64,000 nucleotides of DNA from Dermanyssus gallinae (GCA_003439945.1 QVRM01000325.1:302501-366500), one strand, 5' to 3'; numbered from the stretch's first letter, positions 21,512 through 31,450 are shown. Made by a program: numbers and translations. Notes: generated by a model not told the origin, from the sequence alone.

Positions 21512-21823
21512 AAATTTAACAAAAAAATAGTTGATTCATATAATGAGAAATATCTGTCGAAACAAAATAAATAGGCATAACATCGGTAAGGCTGACAGGT
21601 TGCGATTTCAATTTCAAAACTCAAGGGCGGACTATCAGGCTACAACTCATTTTCTGAAGTACCCATAATTTGCTTAAAAATGACGTTTGTGGCACAAGTC
21701 ACTTAACTGCAAACTATGCCGCACATATTGTAGCACTTAAAGGAGCAGTAAATAAAAATGATTATTTCCTGAAAGAAAATGCAACTCTTGTCCGCCACAA
21801 AGCAGAAGTTAGTTGAACAGACG
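21512..21823. other. no feature recognised
   Basis: AT-rich. A TA tract follows at 21824-21852. Confidence 0.35.
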
Positions 21824-21864
21824 CTATATATATATATATATATATATATATAAGTGATGCATGT

Positions 21865-22035
21865 ATGCTGACCAAGCTTATGTACACGGGCGCTTCCATG
21901 CGCCTGAGGCGGCTTGCAGAGAATGTTGACAGCGTGTGGGTTGAGCGCATCCCGGACAACATGGCCACGCTCGTCGAGCACCTGGAATGTCGGCGGGACC
22001 GCTCGTGCGCCAAGAGCCGCGTCCACCTCATCTAC
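21865..22035 (+). CDS. candidate coding exon, unknown product
   Basis: The plus-strand frame MYTGASMRLRRLAENVDSVW continues through ERIPDNMATLVEHLECRRDR to VHLIYRT, followed by a donor-like GTGCGT. The island is GC-rich inside AT-rich DNA and third positions are mostly G or C in this frame. The minus-strand alternatives have poorer codon structure, although CCTGTAG on that strand resembles an acceptor. I do not recognise a family. No neighbouring exon on the same strand could be found. Confidence 0.35.
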
Positions 22036-22049
22036 AGGACGGGTGCGTG

Positions 22050-22342
22050 TTGGACTGTCGCACAGATTATCGCCAATTCAGCACAGAAAAGTCAAAAACG
22101 ACACGGTTGGTATTAGGCGATGCCGAATGATGTCGATATCACTCACTGACGATATGCACACATGAAGTTGTCGTCTTGTCATAGAATCACTAGTAAGTGT
22201 TGTGTTTCGTTACTTAATGTTCACTAAAGGTATTCTAGTAAACCGCTAAAAAAACAACGATACTTGAACGACAGATGTAACATAATGTTATCGAACATAA
22301 GACAATATCTACCAATTTCTGGTAAAATAAACTTGTATCAAT

Positions 22343-22345
<3 letters not shown>
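22050..22345. other. no feature recognised
   Basis: AT-rich intergenic sequence. Confidence 0.35.
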
Positions 22346-22385
<40 letters not shown>

Positions 22386-22392
22386 AAAGTAC

Positions 22393-22427
<35 letters not shown>

Positions 22428-22450
22428 ACCCATTTCTGGTGAAATTAACT

Positions 22451-22481
<31 letters not shown>
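22346..22481. repeat. three (TA)n tracts with a repeated spacer
   Basis: TA runs at 22346-22381, 22398-22424 and 22453-22481. The spacer CATTTCTGGTGAAATTAACTTG between the last two echoes the sequence before the first run (CAATTTCTGGTAAAATAAACTTG), so the block looks duplicated together with its flank. Confidence 0.85.
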
Positions 22482-22485
<4 letters not shown>

Positions 22486-22585
22486 AACCTTAGGAAGACG
22501 GGTGTGCGCGTTACACAGAGATAGATGCGCACATAGTTGTGAGCATCAACAATGTATTGGTAATTGTTGGCTAGTCGATGACGAG

Positions 22586-22633
22586 CCTTTACGATCCTGT
22601 ATATCCTCTAGAGGATATGGAGGATCGTAAAGG
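22586..22633. repeat. 23-bp near-perfect inverted repeat
   Basis: CCTTTACGATCCTGTATATC and its mirror GATATGGAGGATCGTAAAGG face each other across TA with two mismatches. Confidence 0.9.
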
Positions 22634-22699
22634 TTTCTAAAAAGAGCGCTAGTATTCCACCACACTAGCCGCAACCGGCTTGTCTATCTGTTGGCCTCG

Positions 22700-23046
22700 A
22701 CACCACTCTTTGTGGAGGACTTTAGAGACACATATACCTTACCGAGAACAGAGGCCTTTAACGATTATTTATTGCTGAGCGGGAGCATGCGTTTGCGGAC
22801 TTTAATTGGCGTCTCTATAAGAGAAGAGCGATGGCCACAAACTACTGGAAGTGTCCATGTTGTAATAACAGGAACTTCGTTACCGGATTTGCAAAATATA
22901 GATTCAATATGGAATTCATATGTACACAAAGTAGGTTTCACGAAATAACGACCGAGCGCGAATGCAAGCTATGTGGTGAATCGTGTGATCTGTATCACCT
23001 CCAACAGTGTACGAAAGCGAAAATACCGTTTTCGAAAGTAATGTAG
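22700..23046 (+). pseudogene. probable LINE C-terminal fragment with zinc-ribbon-like cysteines
   Basis: Frames at 22691-22948 and 22831-23046 overlap. The second carries KCPCCNNRNFVTGF, then ICTQSRFHEITTERECKLCG and ESCDLYHLQQC. CxLCG...LYHLxxC resembles the Cys/His tail of LINE polyproteins. The C..xRFHE...EC.C arrangement is shared with 28669-29088 on the other strand, so it is a repeated family rather than a unique gene. The upstream part is frameshifted. Confidence 0.45.
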
Positions 23047-23418
23047 TAAAGCTGTACTACAAATGTGCATAAACCAACTACTTGATAATTACAATATATA
23101 TATATATATTTTTTTTAATTAAGTATTTGGTTTATTATTTTGTTAATTGAGTCGACAACGTTACTATGTCGAGAGAAAAAGGTGCCTATGGGAAGGCAAC
23201 GCAAGCGCAACGCGATCGCTTTGCTACTGCATCGAAAACGCTATCATCCTAAGACTAGCTATTCATAAGCTATGTAACTGTAACTAGGTTTTCTGTTGTG
23301 TCGGCGCCTATAAATGAACGAATATGTGAGACGGAGACCGGCGGGGTCGGTTAATGTGGTCGTCAGGGGGGCGGCTCTCTTTGCGATAGGTGCGGCTTAG
23401 GGGGGGGTGGGGACTCAC

Positions 23419-23639
23419 TTTGCATATTGGTGCGGCTTGACCTTAAAGTTCTTTACGGCGGCTGAGTGCCACGCCGTCACCGAGATGAACTGTAGCTGCT
23501 CGAACTCGAACGTGAACAGTTCGCCGGAGACCGCCTCCTCGAGTTCAATGATGATCTGGTACTTTCGTCGCGGCTCAAGAACGAGACGAGACCCGTCACT
23601 GCCCGCCGAAGGCGCCTCGCCAGCCGATGTACTGTACAG
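23419..23639 (-). CDS. divergent T-box protein, exon 4
   Basis: The acceptor TACACAG (minus strand) precedes 23639 and the donor GTGAGT follows 23419. The exon is 73 codons plus two bases. It starts in phase 0 with LYSTSAGEAPSAG, then LEPRRKYQIIIELEEAV (the T-box SMHKYQPRxHV position), then ELFTFEFEQLQFISVTAWHS (family FPETQFIAVTAYQN), then KNFKVKPHQYAK (family LKIDNNPFAKGFR). These are the last strands and the C-terminal DNA-contacting helix of a T-box. Joined to exon 3 it reads FDAIK-LYSTS, aligning with FDKLKLTNN. Phe of PFAK is Tyr and TAYQ is TAWH, so the DNA-contacting helix differs from the consensus. At least one more exon must follow because the last codon is split. Confidence 0.8.
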
Positions 23640-24602
23640 CTGTGTACGGCAGGAAACGACGAACATTATAGTGCATTATATCGGACCTTAGAATTAGCGC
23701 GAAAGGTGACAGATTAAGTTGACAGTTGTAAGATAATAAGAGTGAAGAAGAGTGAGGCTGCTTGCTGTGAGGCGTGCGAATAATCCAGTACAAAGCCGAA
23801 TAGCAAACAATGATGACGCGCGTGAATGCGGCGAACGTATCGTGTCGATGTGGAGATGTCGTGGTGAAGTAGTTCACAGACCGATTTATATTTGAGTTTG
23901 ATTTATTATACTGTGATCATTAATTTGTGTGTGCGCGCGCGCCACGTGCGCCATATGATCCAGCTAGAATTCACTACCATCCTCTGTCCAGGAAGATGTG
24001 CTCGTTCTAACAAAAAACACTGCACCCCACTGCTGGGAGCTCACTAAAGAGCTATCACCCCTATATATATACGCTCGCGCTTTCGTGCATTTTCAGACTG
24101 TTAATGATCGCGATTTTTGCGACTGGCGAAGGAGTATTTTCTAAGACTGTGTACAATTAGCTACAGCGTTTTTGAACGCCGGGAAAGAATAACACTCGAC
24201 GACGAGGCAGAAGCGAGAGGGCTATGCTAACGATTATGTAAACTGCACGTGCCAGTGTCGCCGTGGCGTATTTGATGACACTACACCAATACGCTCGTAG
24301 TACGCGAGTACGAATGTTTGCATAATGTCTATTAAATTCGTTTAACCAAACCAACCGAACCTTCATCAGCTTTATCGTTTACTGTCATCGCCTTTCGCCA
24401 GTAAACACCGTAAATATACCTATAGCATATATAATTCTTCTTGTTATCTCACAATATACATGCATGCACACAACGAGTACGCGTAACAGAATTATTAGGC
24501 AGAAGCAGGCTTCTGCAAAATACTAAAGAGTTCATAATCGTTACGCGGGTTTGATGACTAACGCTTGACGAACCTATCGGTCAACAATAAAGATGTGCCT
24601 AC
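23420..24602 (-). other. T-box gene intron 3 region
   Basis: The intron between exons 3 and 4 is 23640-24602, from donor GTAGGC to acceptor CACAG, phase 0. Inside is a short GTGTGCGCGCGC tract near 23927 and nothing else recognisable. Confidence 0.65.
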
Positions 24603-24715
24603 CTTTATTGCATCGAAGATGATAAAACTTTCGAACCAGAACTGGCCAGAGCGGGGCGAATCCGGATGCTCGTGCGTCACAGAAATGTCGGCGGCAGCTG
24701 CGAACGATTGCGGAG
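24603..24715 (-). CDS. divergent T-box protein, exon 3
   Basis: This 113-bp exon lies between acceptor AACTCCAG (before 24715) and donor GTAGGC (after 24603). It completes a split Ala codon from exon 2 and reads APQSFAAAADISVTHEHPDS, then PRSGQFWFESFIIFDAIK. HPDSPxSGxxW is the most conserved T-box motif (family HPDSPATGEQWM), and FDAIK corresponds to FDKLK. The alanine-rich stretch replaces the usual AGKADPE loop. It ends in phase 0, matching exon 4. Confidence 0.85.
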
Positions 24716-25539
24716 CTGGAGTTAAACTTTTAATTCTTCCCATCTTAACGCTCGTGTCATCGAGCAGTTTGCAGCATGCATCCTCGCCTATTTGTTGTCT
24801 GTATGTGTGTGCAAAATTATAGTTTCGTTTTGTGCGTGCTATTATTTGATTAGCCTATAAGCAATAGATAGATACACAATAAAACGACGCTAATGGTGAA
24901 ACCGTGTATTCATACTTCATGTAACTAAAAGAATCGCTGCGTTCTAATTTTTAACGCGAGATCTTATATTTAAATGTTTTCAAGCGTAGCCATAACTAAC
25001 TTGCTTTACAGTAAAGCCTCTCTCTCTCTCTCTCTTTCTATATATATAGTGTATACTTCAATGTTGTCCCTTTTCCGTTAATGGAAATCGTTTTATTATT
25101 TCCCATAAAATATGGTCGCTAAATTTGATAAAGTACGATCTAATAAAGCACGCTTAGGAAACGAAAAACTGCTTCGGTTTTTCCATAAACGCCAGTGAGT
25201 CCGGTTGTGTCAATCTAGAATTAGATGGAAGAAAAATTTACCGTTGTGTAACAAGTGTGTATCAAATTAAACACTGTAAAGCGTAATAAAAAATAATAAT
25301 ATGAACAGTTACTGCAAAACACTTAAGCTTGCACTTGCTGCTAGAAAGCCGTAATCGTGGACACATTTTAGTCATGCACCGTCGCACCAATGAGACACCA
25401 ATTGTTTGTTTCGGTCAATGTCGATCTTAATCCACTTTGGCATTCACCTTGTCTCTATTGGAAATCACGACAACTTATTTTAAAGTAAGCGCCAATAAAT
25501 TTGAGCCTACGACCACTCGAATCGAACGCTGTTGTTCGG

Positions 25540-25541
25540 GG

Positions 25542-25636
<95 letters not shown>

Positions 25637-25638
25637 TT
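25540..25638. repeat. (ATT)n array
   Basis: ATT repeat of nearly 100 bp with one TATATT interruption, ending in a T run. It abuts the 3' end of the LINE fragment at 25640-25880. Confidence 0.95.
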
Positions 25639-25639
25639 T

Positions 25640-25880
25640 TTTAGAGCAATGCCACAGTGAGGTGTGAATGTGTATTCTCGTTATGTTATGGTTTCCCGCT
25701 AGCAACTCAGCCATCACACGGAATATCGATGCGGCCCTTTCTCTGCAAATTGCCAAAGAAAGCAGCTGCCTTAGAAACTCGGATTCGCGTACATCCCCGG
25801 TGTTTGCTTGTATTCGATTACTTAAATCCTTTTAAATGCCCATGTACTTCTGCACGACATTATATCTCGGCTTTAACTCT
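25640..25880 (-). mobile_element. 5'-truncated LINE 3' fragment
   Basis: The minus strand encodes ESEFLRQLLSLAICRERAAS followed by IFRVMAELL, matching EGQFLRQALSLAVCRGNAAS of the copy at 52726. The 3' untranslated part shares the GTGAGGT(C)TGAA block (minus-strand complement) with 52677 and 35400. It ends directly in an ATT/AAT array. Confidence 0.75.
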
Positions 25881-25883
25881 GCG

Positions 25884-25885
<2 letters not shown>

Positions 25886-25939
<54 letters not shown>

Positions 25940-25957
25940 TATTATTATTATTATTAA
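25886..25957. repeat. (ATT)n array
   Basis: ATT repeat on the 5' side of the LINE fragment at 25640-25880. Confidence 0.95.
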
Positions 25958-26116
25958 ATTAAATATACCCAAAACACTACAAAAGTTTGGTTATAGTGCA
26001 AACATGCCCTCGTAGCATTAAAATAAAACGTATCTTAGCAAAAGCGGCTTCACTAAAGCCGAAATAAACCTACGTCTGTACAAACCAACCATTCACCGAA
26101 GCTGTATAGCTCCTAC

Positions 26117-26287
26117 CTTCATTGGTGCTGTATTCCCAGCGACCCCTTCGAAACGACATCTTAATGGGTGATATCGCGGCAATGCGAACACGAAGATGAT
26201 ACATTTTGTCCGGATGGAGACCCCGAACTTCAACACGCACATCTGGGCGCATGTAGCGGCCGGATGTGTTGATCAGCATCTCATGTC
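26117..26287 (-). CDS. divergent T-box protein, exon 2
   Basis: This 171-bp exon lies between acceptor GTTCGTTGCAG (before 26287) and donor GTAGGA (after 26117). It reads GHEMLINTSGRYMRPDVRVE, then VRGLHPDKMYHLRVRI, then MSFRRGRWEYSTNE. The family pattern is GTEMIITKSGRRMFPxxxVxVxGLxPxxxYxLxxDI...FxxxxW. The spacing is right for the first half of a T-box. MFP is MRP here, and the strand before the Trp is unusually basic (FRRGRW). Phase 1 at both ends fits exons 1 and 3. Confidence 0.87.
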
Positions 26288-26500
26288 CTGCAACGAACAA
26301 GTCGTCTGATCTTAACAACGGACACGCTTCTACTCTGGCCGGCTTGAGCGGGTGCCATTTAGCAGCGCACACAAGCTATTCGGACAGCACCACTACGTCA
26401 CACTGCATAGAATAGAATCGAATACTCCAGGTATAATAATAGCCAGGTAATGCGATCGACAGCAGAAAGCCACCCGAAGGGTGCTGTGCCAAAACTAATA

Positions 26501-26540
<40 letters not shown>

Positions 26541-26557
26541 ATATAAATATATATATA

Positions 26558-26598
<41 letters not shown>

Positions 26599-26935
26599 GT
26601 TTATTTATGCCTACCACCGATAGTCCCATAGCGCGAGTGCAAGCAATGTTTATATATAGATATCGGTTAACCGACAACCTATTCATCCCCCCGGCGTGTC
26701 CCAATCACCAGTACTGCGACGCTAGCGTGCGCTCCTACATACACATCGTACATACACCACCAGCGACTAACAAGGCAGCGAGAGATCACGAGAGAGAGAG
26801 AGAGAGAGAATGACGCCGAAGGAGACCGAACCCCAATGCGTACGTAACACGGAGTAACGCCTACGGACGGCGGATTCACGCAGCGCGCCACAGAATGGCA
26901 TCGGCACAAGGGGAACGAACGAGCTACCAACGTAC
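26118..26935 (-). other. T-box gene intron 1 with TA microsatellite
   Basis: Intron 26288-26935, donor GTACGT, acceptor TTGCAG, phase 1. It contains (TA)n at 26503-26595 and (GA)n at 26793-26809. Confidence 0.7.
26503..26595. repeat. (TA)n microsatellite
   Basis: TA runs with a central TATCTATATAAATATATATATACC interruption. Confidence 0.95.
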
Positions 26936-27251
26936 CGAAAGGGTGCAACAACTCCCAGACCTCCGAGTTGAGCAGCCACATATCGACGCCCCCTTCACGT
27001 ATATGCATACGGAACTGCTGGCATGGCGGTTGCTGTTGTTGTTGCTGTTGTTGTTGTTGGTCATCACTCATCGGCTGTTGGGCTTCAACTTCACCGTCGA
27101 CCTCACCGCAGGCCTTCGTGGCGATGCCGTTTTCGTGGCCATTCTGCTGCTGTTGCTGCTGGTGCAACTGTAGCTGTTGGTCGAGAAGATCTCCGCCCTC
27201 GCTGCCACTGGTGGTTGAGTGTGGCTGCATCGGAAGCTCGTCGACCTCCAT
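26936..27251 (-). CDS. divergent T-box transcription factor, first coding exon (poly-Gln)
   Basis: T-box proteins bind DNA in the nucleus and set tissue identity in animal development. From ATG 27251 this exon encodes MEVDELPMQPHSTTSGSEGG, two poly-Gln tracts coded by mixed CAA/CAG, then the T-box start VDMWLLNSEVWELLHPFG. The family pattern is V.L....LW..FH..GTEM. A consensus donor (TTTCG|GTACGT) splits the Gly codon, and exon 2 supplies the rest. Exons 1 to 4 (27251-26936, 26287-26117, 24715-24603, 23639-23419) join in matching phases 1, 1, 0 and give about 273 residues covering the whole T-box. The box is strongly diverged, so no orthology group (Brachyury, Tbx2, Tbx6 or others) can be named. 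The frame may extend upstream of this ATG. Confidence 0.82.
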
Positions 27252-27800
27252 TCGACTTTGTTGTTGGCTGTCGCGTTCGGTCGCGATCGTAACACAAGCA
27301 ACGCCAACTGAAACCAGCTGTGCTGGGCGCTGTGAACTTCGCGCGCCCAGTGAACGTGACCACTGCTGCTGCTGATGCTGCTGCTGATGCTGCTGCTGTT
27401 GCTTCCAATGGACCTTCGTGGAACGTGACCCCCACCACGATGACGACCCCCCTCAGTGTCAATTGGACCAAATGTCCCACTGGAACTTCACGTAATTAAC
27501 TACCCGGCTACCCACCCGCTGACGGCGTGTCGCTCTGCGCGCTAACGAAAACAACGAAACGTTTTGCTTGTTGATCTGGCGTCTGGCCAACCGGCCACGT
27601 GCCGCTAAACTGGCGTGCCCCGGCCAAACAGACGATGGTCAACGCCGCCGTATGTTGACACCCCGCGGTTTTTAAATCGTCTGATCCGACACTAAGTCGA
27701 ACTTCGAGGTACGAACGTGTCACGTGACCAACAAGTGAAAAGCCGCGATAGTGTATGATGGTGTCGTTGTCGACTCTGGTGTCGACACGGCGACAAATGC
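27252..27800 (-). promoter_or_regulatory. probable 5' flank of the T-box gene
   Basis: The stretch is GC-rich with a CAG-rich tract (27362-27404, minus-strand CAGCAGCATCAGCAGCAGC) in a different frame from exon 1. A minus-strand frame at 27508-27828 has no motif. By position this is 5' untranslated or promoter sequence; no specific element is identified. Confidence 0.3.
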
Positions 27801-27803
27801 ACG

Positions 27804-27873
27804 TTTCCAATGAAGTGTCTCTTTCCACAGGCTATATGCATATTTCCAATAAAGTGTCTCTTTCCACAGGCTA
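27804..27873. repeat. 39-bp tandem duplication
   Basis: TTTCCAATGAAGTGTCTCTT with TCCACAGGCTA at 27804-27834 recurs at 27843-27873 with one change (TGAAG to TAAAG). Confidence 0.93.
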
Positions 27874-28180
27874 AAGAGGACTAATCGTCGGAAATGAAAA
27901 ATGCGTTTAGCATCGTCGACTTTAATGCCTTATTCCAAAGCTTCATACTTCATTCGGCGTAAATGTTTATTGGGAAGATATATGGACTAGAATAAATCGA
28001 TGGTTCTTTAAGTACCAATGATCTAGGATCAGCAATTAGCTTGCTGCATGGCTCTCATGCAATAATACATTGCACTTTATATTACTTATATTGCTACGAC
28101 AAAAAGAGTGAAGGATCTGGTAAAAAGTAATGCGTTTTAAAGAGCCGATGTAAATAATGAGCTAGAGTAGCCTTGGAATT

Positions 28181-28240
28181 GTTCCTTGGAGGCATTGCGA
28201 AGTTGCCCTAGTTCCTTAGAGGCATTACGAAGTTGCCCCC
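28181..28240. repeat. 30-bp tandem duplication
   Basis: GTTCCTTGGAGGCATTGCGA onward (28181-28210) is followed directly by a copy with four or so changes (28211-28240). Confidence 0.9.
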
Positions 28241-28660
28241 ACAGAGAGGATGAGAGGCTCTTTAGCTTGAACGCGATAGGTTCGTTTACGTAAGGAAATT
28301 TCTGTTCTACGAAACCAGCTTGTTACGTACACCAAATACGCATAGCAGTTAAGATAATAATATTACATGTGAGACATTTCAATGGCAGACATAAAATCTT
28401 CTAAAACAGACATAAAATTAAAGCATTATCAAGTGTGTATTCGGCCTAATCGAGGATCTTTTAGGAGTTTGCACTATATGGAAGTCAAGAAAAGGTATGG
28501 GCTGCTTATTCATCATCATATTTATTTCACTCATATTGAGTATGCATGCAACATAAACAATTATACAGATTATACAATTATACAGACAATTGCGCGCGGC
28601 ATGTTATTCGAGAGAGACAGTGCAGTGATCTCTTCGCAAGGGCCAGGCAGGCAGACGCAT
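28241..28660. other. no feature recognised
   Basis: A 96-codon plus-strand frame (28382-28672) lacks motifs and is AT-biased. Confidence 0.35.
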
Positions 28661-28668
28661 GAAACTTC

Positions 28669-29088
28669 TTAGACACCTGAGACACAGACGCACTCGGTGG
28701 ACTCCTCGTGGAATCTCGTATTCGAACAAACCAGGTGATGATAGCCATGAACTATGTATCTGGTATAGACGTGGCGATTGTCACATGCAAGACCAGACCA
28801 GAGGTGAGAGTCCCTGAAAATATCCAGGTCTCCGACCTCTCGTCGGACTTGTTCAACTTTATTTTTCCATTCCGAGATAAAGCTCTCGAATGGTACTGTA
28901 CGCGGCGTCTTCAACCTCAATCGAATTATCTCAACAACCGGTGCACCACGTGACATTAGGTACACAAAGCGGCTTCTTGCCCGCATTGACAGGCAAAGTA
29001 CTCGCTTCATGTACATTGTAAAACACCTTTCAAGCAAACCAAAGTTTGCCCTAGTGAGGTGTTCCCATGCTCTGTTAAGACCAAACAT
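28669..29088 (-). CDS. uninterrupted frame, probable LINE C-terminal region
   Basis: A 139-codon minus-strand frame without stops reads HLTRANFGLLERCFTMYMKR, then MRARSRFVYLMSRGAPVVEI, then LKTPRTVPFESFISEWKNKV. It ends HVYTRYIVHGYHHLVC and SNTRFHEESTECVCVSG. The C..xRFHE...EC.C end is shared with 22831-23046 on the other strand, which suggests a repeated element, most likely the end of a retrotransposon protein downstream of the polymerase. No endonuclease or polymerase part adjoins it. A host gene fragment is not excluded. Confidence 0.4.
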   Translation of the reverse strand: MFGLNRAWEHLTRANFGLLERCFTMYMKRVLCLSMRARSRFVYLMSRGAPVVEIIRLRLKTPRTVPFESFISEWKNKVEQVRREVGDLDIFRDSHLWSGLACDNRHVYTRYIVHGYHHLVCSNTRFHEESTECVCVSGV

Positions 29089-29263
29089 AAGCGCTGGAAC
29101 AATATTGAGGCATTAAGGAATATGGGCTGCTTATTCTTGGGGTCAAAGTTTGCTTTCAGTTTGCGAAATGGGCATACAACCGCATATGACTAAATTGAAA
29201 GCAAACCTGTGAACTCAACAATCGGGTCGACAAGTATACATTATAAAAAAAAACGTATTTTTT

Positions 29264-29300
29264 CTCAGCTACTAAGCTACACTCAAGCTTAGTAGCTGAG
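29264..29300. repeat. 15-bp perfect hairpin
   Basis: CTCAGCTACTAAGCT (29264-29278) and AGCTTAGTAGCTGAG (29286-29300) around a 7-nt loop. Confidence 0.95.
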
Positions 29301-29309
29301 AGATTGCCA

Positions 29310-30370
29310 GTCCAAATGGTTTTCAAACGACTGCGGGTTGGCCTCTAGATGTCTTACTTAGGGTCGACTTCAGTTTCTAAGCTGCTTTCAGCTGTATCAT
29401 CGAGATCATTAGAAACGTTTCCAGTTTTACGATACACGTACGAGTAGTTGGAGAGGTCTGGTGTGGCACTACTTGGCCGAAAGCACTGACAGAGATGCAT
29501 GTTTACTTGAGGTGTTCCTTTCAATGATTTGCGCCCTTTTCTTGTCATCTGTATTATGTATGCCCCGGCGGTCTTGACAAATGCCAGGGAACCCTTGATC
29601 CAAACTGTAACCCTTTTTCGGACATATCTGTGCTAGCGCACCTAGCTACAGCATATTCTTCAAGAATCCTTTAGGGAATGCGAGCGTTCAGTAGACTTTT
29701 CTAAAGCTCCTGTGTTTCTCATTTTCGATCTCCAGAGCTGGCTAAAGTGTCTTCTGTACTTGCGCAATCCTTAACGCTAAAGCGAATACTGCATGAAATT
29801 AGAGCTCCTCGCGATCGGTCAGCAGCGCTTCTTTTACACTTCACGTGAAAATACTAGTCATACACTCAGATACCGCTTAATTTTTTATTTTTTATTTTAT
29901 TTATTATTAATACTTAACCCAAAAATTATATATAATGGGTTTGCATTTTCGTTTGCTAACCTACGTGAGAATGTCACTTATAAGAAACGTTACATTTTTG
30001 TAAATATAAACGTCGATGCTTCGTTAGGAGGCGAAACGGCGCTAGAGTAACATAATCACGCTGAAGGGCACTGCCCACTATTGAACAATATAGTATCTGA
30101 TAAAAAACACAATTTATTCAACCGAAAAACACTATTGCGTCATCGGGGACACGTCCTCTCAGTTCGTTATTGTCTTGACTTGTGGTTTATTGGGCCTGTT
30201 CCATTGGCAGTTAGTACGGTACCTTCACCAAGTTGTTTTTCTAGAAATCCACGCGCGAATCGTTAAGCGATTCGAGGTGGTTCAGCGATGAGGAAAAAAC
30301 TATACAAGGCTATCAAGTGTAGGCAAAGCTATTCCAAGGCTTGACTATTATCATGAGGTTTACCCGTTAG
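29310..30370. other. no feature recognised
   Basis: Short frames only; an AT-rich low-complexity patch lies at 29880-29915. Confidence 0.35.
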
Positions 30371-30379
30371 CATTAGAGA

Positions 30380-30850
30380 GAACTAAAACACGGAAGACTT
30401 CGCCACCCAGTTCTCGATTGAGCCGAAGCAACGCTCCCAATTCAACAAAGATGTTTGAGTGCCTCAAATCTCAATGTTACTACAGATTACGCGAGCAGTC
30501 GCTTTTGTTTGAAGCGCTACTAAAATACTACTAAGTGCTATGCAATTTCCTTGCTAGAATTGCAGCAAATTTCGAGATAGTCCATCATCATCTTTTGCTA
30601 CATCTCTAGTAAGTACATATAATTAATGTATTATTTTATTATACATTAAATAATATGTATTTAATTATTTAATGTATAATAAAATAATTAAACTTTATTA
30701 TACATTTAATATATATGTGTTATTATTTTTTTTTTTAATATTAAAATGATTTAATAATACTAAATCCTGCATGGAATGCCGAAATACGGACCCCTCCACC
30801 AGTATGTATTCCGTTAAGGGTTATGGACTGACTCTGTCTATGATTTTAAT
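30380..30850. repeat. diverged direct duplication, copy 1, with AT-rich insert
   Basis: Ordered blocks (CAGTTCTCGATTG, AGCAACGCTCCCAATTCA, AGTCCATCATC, GGAATGCCGAAATAC, CGTTAAGGGTTATG, GACTGACTCTGTCTATG) recur in the same order at 31110-31445. An AT-rich segment (about 30615-30765) interrupts this copy only. Confidence 0.65.
30630..30688. repeat. perfect 24-bp AT-only palindromic repeat
   Basis: Arms 30630-30653 and 30665-30688 are exact reverse complements (ATTATTTTATTATACATTAA onward) with an 11-nt spacer. It lies within the AT-rich insert of the duplicated block. Confidence 0.95.
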
Positions 30851-31059
30851 TCGCAAGTGCACTTTCAAACAATGTCAGTTTTCTATGTACACAAACGTAG
30901 GATAGACTAGGCGAATATAAGCTGCGATTACAAATACTCAACTAGAAGTGACATTTGTTCAGTTCTTGTAAAAAAAGGTTTTACAGGGCCGGCTGAATGT
31001 GTACAGTATGAGGGGAAAACGTTGTGTGTAAAAACGTTTGTGGTTCCTCAATATGAAGA

Positions 31060-31450
31060 AGGGCCTAAAAATCAGCAGCTGAATTGCTACGCCGCCCGGA
31101 ATAAAAAATCGCCCGACCCGGTTCTCGCTTGCCGACGTAACAACGCTCCCCAATTCACCAAAGGTAGTCTGCTGCCTCGAATTTCAATTTCGCTTTTCGA
31201 TTGCAACCGTTTTTGTAAAAAGCAAGCTGCTTTTTAGAATGCTATGTTTGCTTAGCTGAACGCTTTGCAGTTTCTCCGCTAGAGATTGCGGCTAACAAGA
31301 GCTCTAATAATCCATCTTCGTTTGGCCACGTCGTCAGTTAGCGTGCGTCTAGTAAATCGTTCACGGAATGCTGAAATACTAACGCACTTTTTTTCTGTAA
31401 AAGCGTGTCTGTCGTTAAGGGTGTTATGAACTGACTCGGTCTTTGTTTAT
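31060..31450. repeat. diverged direct duplication, copy 2
   Basis: It carries the same blocks as 30380-30850 (GGTTCTCGCTTGCCG, AACAACGCTCCCCAATTCA, AATCCATCTTCG, GGAATGCTGAAATAC, CGTTAAGGGTGTTATG, AACTGACTCGGTC) without the AT-rich insert. Identity is perhaps 65-70 percent by eye. Its nature is unknown. Confidence 0.65.

Larger units (their letters stand above)
24716..26116 (-). other. T-box gene intron 2 with LINE fragment and repeats
   Basis: The intron is about 1.4 kb, phase 1. It contains a CT/TA microsatellite at 25020-25049 and a LINE 3' fragment at 25640-25880, bracketed by (ATT)n arrays at 25540-25638 and 25886-25957. Confidence 0.65.

Noticed and set aside
26679..26935. Continuation of T-box exon 1 past 26936.
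   Set aside because: The T-box alignment and the GTACGT donor both end the exon at 26936. Beyond it the frame loses similarity and enters the GA/TA repeats.
30615..30765. Possible replication origin or attachment region because of the AT palindrome.
   Set aside because: AT-rich palindromes are common here and nothing else supports such a role.
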